From Thalassotalea mangrovi (lineage in GTDB: Bacteria > Pseudomonadota > Gammaproteobacteria > Enterobacterales > Alteromonadaceae): a DNA stretch of 64,000 bases. The stretch is taken from the NCBI RefSeq assembly GCF_005116735.1, contig NZ_SWDB01000032.1, positions 1 through 64,000 of the forward strand. The letters run 5' to 3'. The notes under the pieces are model-generated. The model had not been told where the DNA came from, made no database searches, and saw only the letters and a program-made list of their open reading frames with translations. This document shows, one piece after another, positions 1-11,500 of this stretch. Positions within the stretch are counted from its first letter, which is position 1. Every line of letters begins with the position of its first letter. Made by a program: the position numbers and the translations under genes.

Positions 1-114
1 AAGTTTGTTGTTGAGCTAATCAACCCAATCGCGATGGACGAAGGTTTACGCTTCGCTATTCGTGAAGGTGGCCGTACCGTAGGTGCTGGTGTTGTATCAA
101 AAATTATTGAATAA
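1..114 (+). CDS. tuf: Elongation factor Tu, C-terminal fragment
   Basis: Partial gene cut by the left window edge; 37 codons are visible before a TAA stop at 112-114. They encode the end of domain 3 of EF-Tu, including the stretch [20 protein letters not shown], which is nearly invariant in bacterial EF-Tu and interacts with tRNA. EF-Tu delivers aminoacyl-tRNA to the ribosome. A rho-independent terminator follows directly, so this is the last gene of its transcript. It could be the tuf copy that closes the str operon or a second copy; the window cannot decide. Confidence 0.96.
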   Translation, partial: KFVVELINPIAMDEGLRFAIREGGRTVGAGVVSKIIE

Positions 115-130
115 TTTTTGATAACTGCCG

Positions 131-160
131 AAAAAAGGTCGCATAACGCGGCCTTTTTTT
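131..160 (+). terminator. Rho-independent terminator of tuf
   Basis: A 12-bp stem (131-142 with 148-159, one G-T wobble) with a five-base loop is followed by a T run. It lies 17 bases after the tuf stop. Confidence 0.88.
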
Positions 161-182
161 ATGCACGATTGAAAATCAATCG

Positions 183-420
183 GAGCTTTAAGCCGTAAGC
201 TATAAGCCGTAAGCTATAAGCCGTAAGTTGCTTTGGGTAACTGAAGTTAGCTACAAGCCGCAAGCTATAAGCCGTAAGTAGTTTTAGGTTTAACTTAGCG
301 TCACATGCCTTTTCTTACAGCTTACAGCTCTCTGCTTACAGCTTTAAAGCGTTACAGCCTTATAGCTTCTTACAGCTTTCTACTTAAAGCTTACAGCTTT
401 CGTCTTACAGCTTTACACTG
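183..420. repeat. Fold-back array of short AAGCYGTAAGC-type repeats
   Basis: The left half holds three tandem copies of a 14-base unit (AAGCCGTAAGCTAT) plus degenerate copies. The right half holds many copies of the complementary motif (TTACAGCTT, CTTACAGC). The two halves could pair into one long imperfect stem. This also accounts for the gene-free stretch between tuf and the next gene. No spacers of constant length exist, so it is not a CRISPR array. Confidence 0.75.
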
Positions 421-500
421 CTTTCCCTTGTCTGAACTTTGAGGCTTTGCTAGTGTCTAGATTAGATAACGCGATATATCGTGAAAATAAGGAGTGGATG

Positions 501-926
501 ATGAATCGAAGTAAAGTCGCTGTTCTGTCTGGGGCGGCGCTGTTTTTAGCATTGACGGCCTATGCAACGGAAAAATTACAATCGGGTGCATCTCAGAAAG
601 AGCGAAATGTGCAAGTGCAATATGCAGATAAAACACCTCCTGTAGAAGAGATTAAAAATCCGGAGAAGCCAATGAACGCCTGGTATGAAGGGACATTAAA
701 TTATTATGAGTTTGAAGGTGGCTTTTTTGGCTTTACCAGTAAAGATGGCGAAAACCTGTTACCCATGGGGTTGGACAAAAAATATCATCAACGCGGTGCC
801 AAACTAAAACTTTATGGTTACATAGATAGAGATGTCGCAACCATCCAGATGTGGGGTAAGCCGTTCCGGGTGTTAAAAGTTGAAGTTATTGAAAAAGGAA
901 ACTCTACCCACCCGTCTCAGCTATAA
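501..926 (+). CDS. Small exported protein of unknown function
   Basis: Predicted protein of 141 aa. The start at 501 is chosen because AAGGAG at 489-494 sits six bases upstream; an in-frame ATG at 498 is too close, and the longer upstream reading needs a TTG and lacks a ribosome site. The N-terminus (MNRSKVAVLSGAALFLALTA) is a signal peptide or membrane anchor. After a charged linker, residues about 60-130 form an aromatic, beta-rich block (WYEGTLNYYEFEGGFFGF) of the kind seen in small OB-fold or beta-barrel periplasmic proteins. I do not recognise the family. Its stop overlaps that of the convergent phosphatase gene by six bases. Confidence 0.7.
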   Translation: MNRSKVAVLSGAALFLALTAYATEKLQSGASQKERNVQVQYADKTPPVEEIKNPEKPMNAWYEGTLNYYEFEGGFFGFTSKDGENLLPMGLDKKYHQRGAKLKLYGYIDRDVATIQMWGKPFRVLKVEVIEKGNSTHPSQL

Positions 927-1466
927 AGAGCAGGTAAATTCTTGTCGGGTCAGAGTTATATTTCTCTGGCCCTTTTTAAAATCCACTCGATAAATCCGAT
1001 CATATTCCGTTTCGGAAAATTCGCCAAGCTCCTGATTTGCCAGCATCCCTGCCAGAACGGCCGTGGTATTGCTGTGTCCAACTACCAGGGCGGTACGTTG
1101 TTCACTGATTAATCGTGTTGCTAAATCTTTTAACTGCCTGGGATCATAAACAACAAGTTGCAACTGCTGGTGGCTGGCAATCGGATTGGCGGTTTGTCGG
1201 GTACGCAGATAATCGCTGCTGTACACAGCTTGCAATTCAACTGCAGAGAAATCAGCGGCATATTGATTTGCGCGTTGTATTCCACATGTCGTTAATGCGG
1301 GATCTTGTTGCGTCGATTGCTTTTCTGCATGACGAATTAAATAGATGCTAAATCCCGTAGAACCGCTAGATTCCTGACTGTTGGCTTTAACTGATATTAA
1401 TCCTGCGATAAGAAAAATGCCGATGAGCAACAGGCTTTTCGGCATTGCAACAGACTGATTACGCAT
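921..1466 (-). CDS. Exported histidine phosphatase (SixA/PGM-like)
   Basis: About 181 aa. The catalytic signature LIRHAEK lies just after a hydrophobic N-terminal signal (KSLLLIGIFLIAGLIS), and the second conserved histidine appears late in LVVGHSNTTAVLAG. The middle motif VYSSDYLRTRQTA is typical of the branch-1 histidine phosphatase superfamily. The signal peptide suggests periplasmic action on an unknown phosphoester. The start at 1466 overlaps the last codons of the desaturase gene by eight bases, which suggests translational coupling; an internal ATG at 1445 is an alternative. It is therefore probably co-expressed with the desaturase. Confidence 0.8.
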   Translation of the reverse strand: MRNQSVAMPKSLLLIGIFLIAGLISVKANSQESSGSTGFSIYLIRHAEKQSTQQDPALTTCGIQRANQYAADFSAVELQAVYSSDYLRTRQTANPIASHQQLQLVVYDPRQLKDLATRLISEQRTALVVGHSNTTAVLAGMLANQELGEFSETEYDRIYRVDFKKGQRNITLTRQEFTCSL

Positions 1467-2571
1467 ACTGAGCAGTGAAGGCATTCCAATGTCTGCGCTG
1501 CTCGGCAAACGCGGATTTAAGTTCCTCGTATTGCTTAAGCAGGGCCTGTTTTTCAGCTTCCAGTAAATTGCTTTTATCGGCAATCAATTGTTTTTTAGCG
1601 TGGTAAAACTGCGACATTTTTTCCACCAGAATATCGTATTCATGATGTAGTTTTGCCAACAATTCATCGGCATTTACCTTGTTCTCCAGCTTTACTTTCG
1701 ACACAGTGAGTTGCATCTTAGCTTTTGCCATCGCAATTTTATCTTCCGGCGTTTTGCGCAGATTTGTGGTGAGGTTAAGGTAACTGCACCCTTTAATCAG
1801 CCATTTCGTCGGATCGTACTGGTACCAGCGGATACCATTGCGATAGTCGTTCTCGAAAATATGATGAAAATTATGATAGCCCTCACCGAAGGTGAAAAAC
1901 GCCAGAATGCCATTATCCCGGGCGGTGTTTTTATCGGTATAGGTCTGTTTACCCCAGATATGAGCCAGGGAATTAATGAAAAATGTGGTGTGATGACTCA
2001 GTACCAGTCGTAATACCCCGGCTAATAACAAGCTGGAAATGATGTCGCCGTGTAACCAGCCCAGTGCCAATGGGATTCCGAAGTTTGTGGCGATCGCCAG
2101 GGGTACATAATATTTGTGTTGCCATACGACAATTTTTTCTTTTTGCAGATCGCGGGCATTATCATAATTTGAGTAGGCGTCACCCTGATGTTCACGAATC
2201 ATCCAGCCAATGTGGGAAAACCAGAAACCACGCTTGGCACTGTAGGGATCGACGTCATTGTTGTCGACATGTTTGTGGTGTACGCGGTGATCGGAACACC
2301 AGTGTAAGATGCTATTTTGCAGGGCAAAGGCACCACCGATGGCGTAGATAAAGCGCAGCGAAGCATGTGCTTTATAGGTGCGGTGCGACCAAAGACGATG
2401 GTAACCGGCGGTAATTGACATACCACAGTAACAAAAACAGGCGATGGCGGTCAGAATTTCAAAGGTGTCAAAACCATGAGTAATGGCACGATACGGAACG
2501 ACAACCAGTGCGATTAAAAATGTGGTAGCGAATATAACGATATTCAGCCAGATTAAAGGGGGTTTTGTCAT
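1459..2571 (-). CDS. Membrane fatty acyl-CoA delta-9 desaturase
   Basis: 370 aa. It shows the three histidine boxes of membrane di-iron acyl-CoA desaturases: HRLWSH (about residue 58), HRVHHKH (about 95) and GEGYHNFHH (about 230), between hydrophobic segments. These enzymes introduce a cis double bond into saturated acyl chains and need oxygen plus an electron donor. Residues about 275-365 form a charged, coiled-coil-like tail longer than in minimal family members. The gene is divergent from fabR with a palindrome between them, so repression by FabR in response to the unsaturated acyl pool is likely, as with DesT and desCB in Pseudomonas. The histidine phosphatase gene follows in the same operon. 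Confidence 0.92.
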   Translation of the reverse strand: MTKPPLIWLNIVIFATTFLIALVVVPYRAITHGFDTFEILTAIACFCYCGMSITAGYHRLWSHRTYKAHASLRFIYAIGGAFALQNSILHWCSDHRVHHKHVDNNDVDPYSAKRGFWFSHIGWMIREHQGDAYSNYDNARDLQKEKIVVWQHKYYVPLAIATNFGIPLALGWLHGDIISSLLLAGVLRLVLSHHTTFFINSLAHIWGKQTYTDKNTARDNGILAFFTFGEGYHNFHHIFENDYRNGIRWYQYDPTKWLIKGCSYLNLTTNLRKTPEDKIAMAKAKMQLTVSKVKLENKVNADELLAKLHHEYDILVEKMSQFYHAKKQLIADKSNLLEAEKQALLKQYEELKSAFAEQRRHWNAFTAQYA

Positions 2572-2594
2572 GGGTATTTCTAAATCGAAAATTG

Positions 2595-2612
2595 AGTGTA
2601 CAAGTGTTCGCT
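2595..2612. promoter_or_regulatory. Likely FabR operator between desaturase and fabR
   Basis: The 18-bp imperfect palindrome AGTGTACAAGTGTTCGCT has the AGNGNACA-NN-TGTNCGCT form I recall for FabR/DesT sites. It lies 24 bases upstream of the desaturase start and 86 bases upstream of fabR, so one dimer could control both promoters. Confidence 0.72.
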
Positions 2613-2697
2613 ATTTTAGCCTTTACCACAAGCGAGTCAAGCACAGTTGTAAAAACTTGTGTTACTATTTGTACACCAAATTTAGGGAGTCCTTTTA

Positions 2698-3321
2698 ATG
2701 TCCGGGATTAGAGCGCAACAAAAAGAAAAAACACGGCGATTACTGATTGATGCCGCCTTGAGTCAGTTAAGTGCAGAACGCAGCTTTTCCAATTTAAGCC
2801 TTCGTGAGGTCACCAAAGAGGCCGGTCTGGCAGCGACATCTTTCTATCGACATTTTCGTGATATGGATGAACTGGGGCTGACATTAGTTGATGAAGCGGG
2901 TTTGACGTTAAGGCAACTGATGCGCCAGGCCCGACAACGGATTGAAAAGGGCGGTTCGGTAATTCAAATTTCGGTGAAGACGTTTATGGAGTTTATCGAA
3001 GCGAATCCAAACGTATTTCGGCTATTGCTGAGGGAACGTTCGGGAACGTCAAAAGCGTTTCGGGCTGCCGTTAATCGGGAAATTCGCTATTTTACCATGG
3101 AGCTGTGTGACTACCTGCAACAGGCAAACAATCTCGATGCAGATACCAGTTTTATACAGGCAAATGCCGCAGTAACGGTTGTATTTAGTGCTGGTGCGGA
3201 AGCATTGGATGCGGATAAAAGCGAAATTGAAGAGTTAACCGAACGAACCATTAAACAACTGCGTTTTATAGCCCGCGGAGCGATGGACCTGCACCTGCGA
3301 AAAACCGGTCAAATCAGCTGA
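2698..3321 (+). CDS. fabR: TetR-family repressor of unsaturated fatty acid genes
   Basis: 207 aa, similar in length to E. coli FabR. The N-terminus ([10 protein letters not shown]) and the helix-turn-helix ([19 protein letters not shown], about residues 35-53) match FabR nearly word for word, as does [17 protein letters not shown] in the ligand domain. FabR senses the balance of saturated and unsaturated acyl-ACP/CoA and represses fabA/fabB in E. coli. Here the divergent desaturase is the obvious target. An ATG preceded by AGGGAG-type sequence sets the start. fabR lies close to trmA in E. coli as well, so the pair is conserved. Confidence 0.94.
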   Translation: MSGIRAQQKEKTRRLLIDAALSQLSAERSFSNLSLREVTKEAGLAATSFYRHFRDMDELGLTLVDEAGLTLRQLMRQARQRIEKGGSVIQISVKTFMEFIEANPNVFRLLLRERSGTSKAFRAAVNREIRYFTMELCDYLQQANNLDADTSFIQANAAVTVVFSAGAEALDADKSEIEELTERTIKQLRFIARGAMDLHLRKTGQIS

Positions 3322-3340
3322 CTAGGTAGCAGCTGATTTG
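3310..3340 (+). terminator. Hairpin after fabR
   Basis: An 11-bp perfect stem (3310-3320 with 3330-3340) overlaps the fabR stop codon. There is no T run, so it is a weak or processing-type 3' end. Confidence 0.5.
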
Positions 3341-3346
3341 AACCTT

Positions 3347-3392
3347 ATACCAATCTCTCACTGACAGGGAAAACACTTAGTGGAATTGATAT
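3347..3392. repeat. Short palindromic repeat, copy 1
   Basis: The core GGAAAACACTTAGTGGAATT is flanked by ATACCAAT and an imperfect ATTGGTAT counterpart. The same core recurs at 37277-37319. It lies between the convergent fabR and trmA genes. Confidence 0.7.
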
Positions 3393-3397
3393 TAAAT

Positions 3398-4495
3398 CTA
3401 TTTACGACGCTTGAGCACCATGCCACATTCAATATGATCGGTGTAGGGGAACTGATCAAATAGCGCAAAGGACTCAATCTCATGGGTTTTATGCAATGTT
3501 GCCAGATTATCCTTCAACGTGTGTGGATTGCAGGAAATATATAGGATTTGATCGAAGCGGCTAACCAGCTCGACGGAATCAGGGTCCAGGCCGGCTCGAG
3601 GTGGATCAACCAATACTGTCTGGTAGCCGTACTGACTCAGGTCTAGTCCTTCCAGGCGTCGGAAATTGCGCTCATTATTCATCGCCTGACTGAATTCCTC
3701 GCTCGACATACGGATAATTGTCAGGTTGTTAATCGCATTATCGGCGATATTGATTTGTGCGGATGCTACAGAACTCTTGGAAATCTCGGTTGCCAGCACT
3801 TTGTCAAAATTCTCGGCTAAGGCGATACTGAAATTGCCATTGCCGCAATACAACTCAACCAGATCGCCACCGATATTCTTTGTGGCAGCGCGTGCCCAAC
3901 TTAGCATCTTCTCGTTCACCCCGCCGTTTGGCTGGGTAAAGCTGTTTTCAACCTGATGGTAACGAAACTGCTGACCATCGACATTGAGTACTTCGGTCAC
4001 ATAGTCTTTGCCGATAACTTCTTTTTGCTTACGAGCCCGGCCAATGATGGAAATCTCAGCAAGACGGTTTAATCGCTCGTTGAGCTGCCTGGCTTCGGCC
4101 TGCCACTGTTCATCGAGTGGTTTGTGGTACAACAGGCTAATCAATAACTCGCCACTTAAAGTCGACAGAAAGTCGACCTGGAATAGTTTACGCCGAAGTA
4201 TGTCCTTATCGCGGATATCATCGAGTAACGCCGACATTGCCTGATTAATGATATTACTGGCAGCGGCAAATTGATCGACACGAAACTTCTGCTTGGTCTG
4301 TTGATCAAACATGATGTAGTACAGGTCATCACCTTCGTGCCAGACCCTGAACTCTGCGCGCAGACGATAATGGAGTGGTTCGGAGCGAAAGACCTGGGGA
4401 GCCGGCACGGAAAATTCGGAGAATAGTTCCTGCATTGCTGCTTGTTTTGTTGCCAATTGGCTGTCGTAGTTGTCTGGATGAATGTGGCTTAACAT
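3398..4495 (-). CDS. trmA: tRNA (uracil-5-)-methyltransferase
   Basis: 365 aa, matching E. coli TrmA (366). It forms 5-methyluridine at position 54 of tRNAs using S-adenosylmethionine. The SAM motif [19 protein letters not shown], the catalytic cysteine in ISCNP and the terminal glutamate motif IECGMVL are all present. The N-terminal part [20 protein letters not shown] is typical of TrmA. The start at 4495 is preferred because an AGCAGG site lies seven bases upstream; an ATG at 4501 and a longer reading to 4579 extend beyond family homology. It converges with fabR. Confidence 0.96.
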   Translation of the reverse strand: MLSHIHPDNYDSQLATKQAAMQELFSEFSVPAPQVFRSEPLHYRLRAEFRVWHEGDDLYYIMFDQQTKQKFRVDQFAAASNIINQAMSALLDDIRDKDILRRKLFQVDFLSTLSGELLISLLYHKPLDEQWQAEARQLNERLNRLAEISIIGRARKQKEVIGKDYVTEVLNVDGQQFRYHQVENSFTQPNGGVNEKMLSWARAATKNIGGDLVELYCGNGNFSIALAENFDKVLATEISKSSVASAQINIADNAINNLTIIRMSSEEFSQAMNNERNFRRLEGLDLSQYGYQTVLVDPPRAGLDPDSVELVSRFDQILYISCNPHTLKDNLATLHKTHEIESFALFDQFPYTDHIECGMVLKRRK

Positions 4496-4568
4496 AACCA
4501 TACCTGCTGCAAATTTGGGGGCGAATTTTAGCCAAATTCGGGGGAAATTGAAACTCTGGGTTACTATA

Positions 4569-5077
4569 ATACCAATCACATTAAATTATTGCTCACTCAG
4601 TGAGAATTTAAAGGCATTTAGGCAAGGCTTTGATTGCAGAGAATGGTCACTCCATTGTCAAAATCAGTAACGCAGGATAAATGCCTTTAAAACTCACCCG
4701 TAGGGAGTTTATCAGAGGCCCATTTCCGGCCCTATATTTCATTAGAGCGTGTTTATCTTTCGGGGCAATTTTGCAGCGAATTGTTTGGAGTTTGGGCAAG
4801 GATTTTTCAATTTAGCGTACTCATTGTACGGTAAATCGAAAAAACGCGGGCCAGATTCAAAACAAACGCTGTTCGTAGAATTCAATGGTGCGGTTTCTTA
4901 CAATAGGTGTGCTGATAGGCCCAACACTTTCACTATTAATAGGCACTTAATTGAACAAAGTTCGGCCAGCAAAGGTCAATACGCTCTGATATAGAAAGAC
5001 TATATCAATAAAATCTATGTTGTAACTGAACCTCTGCCCTAACTCTGAGTTGTGCACAAACTTAATGTGATTGGTAT
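4569..5077. mobile_element. MITE-like element, copy 1 (interrupted)
   Basis: Terminal inverted repeats of 16 bases are perfect (ATACCAATCACATTAA at 4569-4584 and its complement at 5062-5077). The outer parts match the 266-bp copy at 51594-51859. The extra length is a second element inserted at 4744-4987. No transposase gene is encoded, so it would need a helper transposase. A further 150 bp to the fadH start show no clear feature. Confidence 0.85.
4744..4987. mobile_element. Second small element nested in the MITE
   Basis: 244 bp bounded by AGAGCGT and ACGCTCT. It sits exactly where copy 2 of the outer element has no counterpart, which shows it as an insertion. An open frame at 4749-4994 is an artefact of the element. 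No obvious target duplication is visible. Confidence 0.65.
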
Positions 5078-5199
5078 AAGTGTAGTGTGATTGCTGAATT
5101 ATCGAAGACATTGATTCACAGCCGGGCCTTCGCTTTTTGCGACTAGGTCAGTTATTTTCAAACAAGTGTTTTAATATTGAAGTTATTCTGGTTTAATGA

Positions 5200-7263
<2,064 letters not shown>

Positions 7264-7275
7264 TTTTTCTCATTT

Positions 7276-7364
7276 TTACCGGTAACTTTATTTTAATTTT
7301 CGGATATTGGTCTAGTATAAACTGGTATTAGTAGATGAAAGAATATAAAGAAGTTTACCGGTAA
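7276..7364. promoter_or_regulatory. Paired TTACCGGTAA palindromes upstream of RND operon
   Basis: Two identical 10-bp palindromes (7276-7285 and 7355-7364) bracket a stretch with a -10-like TAGTATAAA (about 7313). The spacing is 79 bases start to start. They look like operators for the efflux operon; no regulator gene is adjacent. Confidence 0.45.
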
Positions 7365-7462
7365 TCTGGCTTTTCTAACCGCAGGGAGCACCAGACCAGA
7401 CCAGGAACTTGCAGTCTTATATTTCGATTACTTGATTCGGTTAAGATTTCTGGAGTCTGTAT

Positions 7463-8566
7463 ATGCGGTTTTCCTGTGTTGCTCTTGTCCTCACCATCTC
7501 TGTGCTTGCCGCTGGCTGTGAAAAAAAACAGCAGGAGGTAAAACAGGCTCCTCCTCCTGAAGTAGGGGTCATGGAAATCAAGCTTGAAAAGCTCAATATG
7601 TCCCACCGTTATGCTGCGAAAACGGCATCACTGTCCTCCGTTGAAATCTATCCAGAAGTTTCCGGCCGTATCGTCGAACGTTTTGTGGTCGAAGGGCAGG
7701 AAGTTAAGCGTGGTGATAAATTATTTAAAATTGATGATGAACCGTTTAAAGCCGAAGTTGCCCGACAAAAAGGCGCGGTAGCAAGGGCATTGGCTGCGGT
7801 CGAGCTGGCAAAGACTCGGTACGATATGTCTCTGGCTCTGGCCGAAGAAGAGGTGTTAAGCAAACTCGATACCAAACGCGTGAAGGTCGAATATGATCAG
7901 GCGAAAGCGGCTTTGGCAACGGCTAATGCGGCATTGCAGGCAGCAGAAGTACAACTGTTGAAAACCGATGTGGTTTCCCCCATCGACGGCATGGCCGGCA
8001 TTACCAAAGTCAAACGCGGCGACATGGTGGACCCTGATTTGGGCTGGATGATTGAAATTATCGCCAATGATGCAATCGAAGTTTACAGCCAGGTTGGTGC
8101 CCAACGTCATTTTGACATTGTTTCAAAATTAAAAGGCACCAAAGCCGAAAAAATTTCAGTGATTGAACTGGAGCTTCCTAATGGTGATATTTATGAGCAT
8201 GAGGGCAAGCTCGATTACATTGGTCATGAAGTTTCTGAAAGCAGTAATACCGTAACTTATCGGGTGGTATTCCCGAACCCGGATGGGGTTCTGTTAGGTG
8301 GACAGAATGTGACCTTGATTGCGACCGACCGCAAATCCACGAAAAGTATCACCATCCCACAAAAAGCAGTGCAGGAAGATCAGGTAGGCCGTTATGTAAT
8401 GGCCGTGGATGATGACAATGTCGCCAGTAAAAAACATCTTAAGCTTGGCGATAGGGTAGGCACCGATTGGATCGTAGAGGAAGGCTTAGAAGAAGGAGAC
8501 CGGATTATTGTTTCCGGTATTTTGCGGGCGAAGGAAGGTCAGCCAGTTACTCCTGTTGCGGAATAG
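7463..8566 (+). CDS. RND efflux periplasmic adaptor lipoprotein
   Basis: 367 aa. A lipobox (SVLAAGC, Cys19) marks it as a lipoprotein, as in AcrA and MexA. Residues about 55-100 and 165-185 give the split lipoyl domain (VEIYPEVSGRIVERFVVEGQ ... VVSPIDGMAGITKVKRGDMV) around an alpha-helical hairpin of about residues 100-160. The beta-barrel and membrane-proximal domains follow. It bridges the inner-membrane pump to an outer-membrane channel. The permease gene begins nine bases after the stop. No outer-membrane factor gene is present, so a TolC-like protein elsewhere must serve. Confidence 0.93.
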   Translation: MRFSCVALVLTISVLAAGCEKKQQEVKQAPPPEVGVMEIKLEKLNMSHRYAAKTASLSSVEIYPEVSGRIVERFVVEGQEVKRGDKLFKIDDEPFKAEVARQKGAVARALAAVELAKTRYDMSLALAEEEVLSKLDTKRVKVEYDQAKAALATANAALQAAEVQLLKTDVVSPIDGMAGITKVKRGDMVDPDLGWMIEIIANDAIEVYSQVGAQRHFDIVSKLKGTKAEKISVIELELPNGDIYEHEGKLDYIGHEVSESSNTVTYRVVFPNPDGVLLGGQNVTLIATDRKSTKSITIPQKAVQEDQVGRYVMAVDDDNVASKKHLKLGDRVGTDWIVEEGLEEGDRIIVSGILRAKEGQPVTPVAE

Positions 8567-8575
8567 GAGCCAGCA

Positions 8576-11500
8576 ATGATCGAATTCTTTATCAATCGCC
8601 CTAAATTCGCGATTGTCGTCTCAATAATCATGACCCTGGCCGGTGTATTAACCTTTATGAATATGCCGGTATCCCTTTACCCCAGTGTGGCACCCCCGCA
8701 GGTGCAAATCACCGCCTTTTATCCCGGTGCTGATCACAACACTATTCGTGATACCGTAGCATCTGTACTCGAACAGGAAGTCAATGGTGTAGAACGCATG
8801 CTCTACATCGATTCGAAATCTTCAAATGACGGTTCTTACTTGTCTCGTATCTCCTTTGAAATTGGCACCGATCCGGACCTTGCCCAAACCCTGGTACAAA
8901 ACCGGGTCAATAAAGCGATGAGTAAGCTGCCGGTAGAGGTAAAGCAGCTTGGTGTCACTGTCGCAAAAGTGTCACCGTCAATGCTGTTGACCATCAACTT
9001 ATTTTCTCCAGATGGCAGTTACGATGGCTTGTTCCTGTCGAATTACATGTCACTGAATCTGCGTGACTCCCTGGCCCGGGTAAATGGTATCGGTGAATTA
9101 AAAATTATTGGCGAGAAAAACTATTCGGTACGTGTGTGGATAGACAATGAAGTGATGGCGGGAATGGGAATCAATGAACTGGATGTAACTGCCGCCATTG
9201 CCAGTCAGAACACCACCATCTCGGCGGGTAAAATTGGTGAAAATCCGGCACCGCAGGGGCAGGTGTTTCAATATACGATTAAGACACGAGGACGGTTAAA
9301 GTCCATCGCTGATTTTGAAAATATTGTGGTAAGGGCGGAACCAGACGGCAGCCTGGTGCGCATTAAAGACTTTGCCAGGGTAGAGTTAGGCGCAGAAAAG
9401 TACAATTCCATGTCAAAGCTCGGTGATCTGGAAAGTCCATTAATGATCGCTTATCTGGCACCTGGCGCAAATTCCCTGCAGGTAGCCAAAGACCTGCATG
9501 CGGAAATGGAAATTATCAGCCAGGGGTTTCCTGATGACATTGAATACGAAATCGCCTACGACTCAACCCTGTTCATCAAAACTTCCATGGCGGAAGTGTA
9601 TGACACCCTGTTCGAAGCACTGGCATTGGTGGTGATTATTACCTTTTTATTCCTGCAAAACATTCGCGCCACCCTCATTCCGGCTATCGCCATTCCTGTG
9701 TCTTTGGTCGCAACCTTTGTGGTCATGCAAATGTTCGGCATGGATATCAATACGATTACTATGTTTGGCCTGATCCTGGCGATTGGGGTCGTGGTTGATG
9801 CTGCTATTGTGGTGATCGAAAACGTCGAACGGATTATGCACGAGGAGCATTTACCACCGAAGGAAGCGACATCCAAAGCCATGAAAGAAGTAACAGCGCC
9901 GCTGATTGCCTCGGCTCTGGTATTAATGGCGGTGTTTGTGCCCGTGTCATTAGCGCCTGGCATGGTTGGTATCTTATATAAGCAGTTTGGTGTCACGATT
10001 GTTGCATCGACCATAATCTCGACAGTCGTCGCCTTATCTCTGACACCGGCGTTGTGTGCCATTATGTTAAAACCCTCGGCATTGCCGACCAAAGGTCCCC
10101 TTGGCTGGTTCAATGCCTTTATCAATAAAATGATGGGAGGTTATGGTGCAACGGTTGGGATGCTATCCCGACATATCTTGATTACTCTGATCCTGTTTGG
10201 CGCATTAATGGCTTACATTGCCTACCTGGGTACGAATCTGCCGGGTGGCTTCATCCCGGAAGAGGACAAAGGTAACTTTATTGTCGATATATCCTTACCC
10301 GAGGCATCCACGTTAGACCGCACCATTACCGAAGTGGACAGCCTGACCAATCAAATGAAACAAATCCCCGGGGTGAAAAGCATCGTGACCGCCAATGGTT
10401 TTAGTATGATCAAAGGGGCACTCGCCACCAATGCGGCGATGTTAATTGTGACGCTCGATGATTGGGAAGAACGGCAAACGGATGAATTATCGCAGGCAAG
10501 CATCATGGCGCAGACCACGCAAATCATGCAGGGCAACCGGGAAATCAAAAGCCTGGTAATGTCGACACCGGCCATTCCTGGCCTCGGAGCAACTTCCGGA
10601 GTGACCATGATCCTCGAAGATCGCCTGGGACGTTCGACCGAGTCTTTAGGGCCCGTTTACATGCAGCTGGCTGGGGAGTTGATGCAACGACCGGAAATCG
10701 CCGTGGCGTTTTCTACGTATACCGCCAATGTCCCGCAGTTAGAGTTGAACATTGATTATGAGCAGGCAATGCTACTGGGTCTCGAACCTGCTGCTATCAA
10801 TACCGCGATTGGTAGCCTGTTTGGTAAGCGATATGTTAATGACTACACTCGATTCGGCAAAAATTACCAGGTTAATATTATGTCGGATGCCAAATATCGA
10901 AACGATGAGTCCGATTTGGAAAGCCTGTATGTGCGCTCGAAAACCGGTGAAATGGTTAAGTTCTCCAGTTTTGCCAAGTTTGAAACGGCGATTGGCTCGG
11001 ACGTGTCAGCACGTTTTAACCTCTACAATTCCACCCAAATCATCGTTGTGCCGGCGCCGGGCTTCAGTTCCGGTGAGGCTATTGCTGCCATAAATGAAGT
11101 TGCTGAAGGCTTACCCGATGGCTACGCGCACGAATGGACGGGGCAAACCTATCAGGAGGTGAAAACCTCTGGCGGCATGATGCAATTGTTTTTACTGGCA
11201 GTATTGGTTACCTACCTGTTTTTGGTAGCCCAATACGAAAGCTGGTTAACCCCGTTTGCGATTATGCTTTGTGTCCCGATTGGTCTGCTCGGTTCTATGC
11301 TGTTTGTCACCCTGATGAGTGGCACTCTCAACCTCTATGTACAAATAGGCCTGGTGTTGATGATCGGTATGGCGTGTCGCAATGCAATATTAATCGTTGA
11401 GTTTGCGAAAGTCCTGCGCGAGGAAAAAGGGTTGTCGGTAATTGGTGCCGCTGTTGAGGCGGCAAAATTAAGGATGCGGGCAGTACTGATGACCGCAATG

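Noticed and set aside
183-420. Possible CRISPR array
   Set aside because: Units are 14 bases with no unique spacers, and the second half is inverted relative to the first. No cas genes are near.
4749-4994. 81-codon open frame in the nested element
   Set aside because: It spans the element and one of its ends; no ribosome site and no family resemblance.
9556-10125. 189-codon antisense open frame in the RND permease gene
   Set aside because: Low-complexity translation (Ile, Thr, Ala rich) that mirrors transmembrane codons of the real gene.
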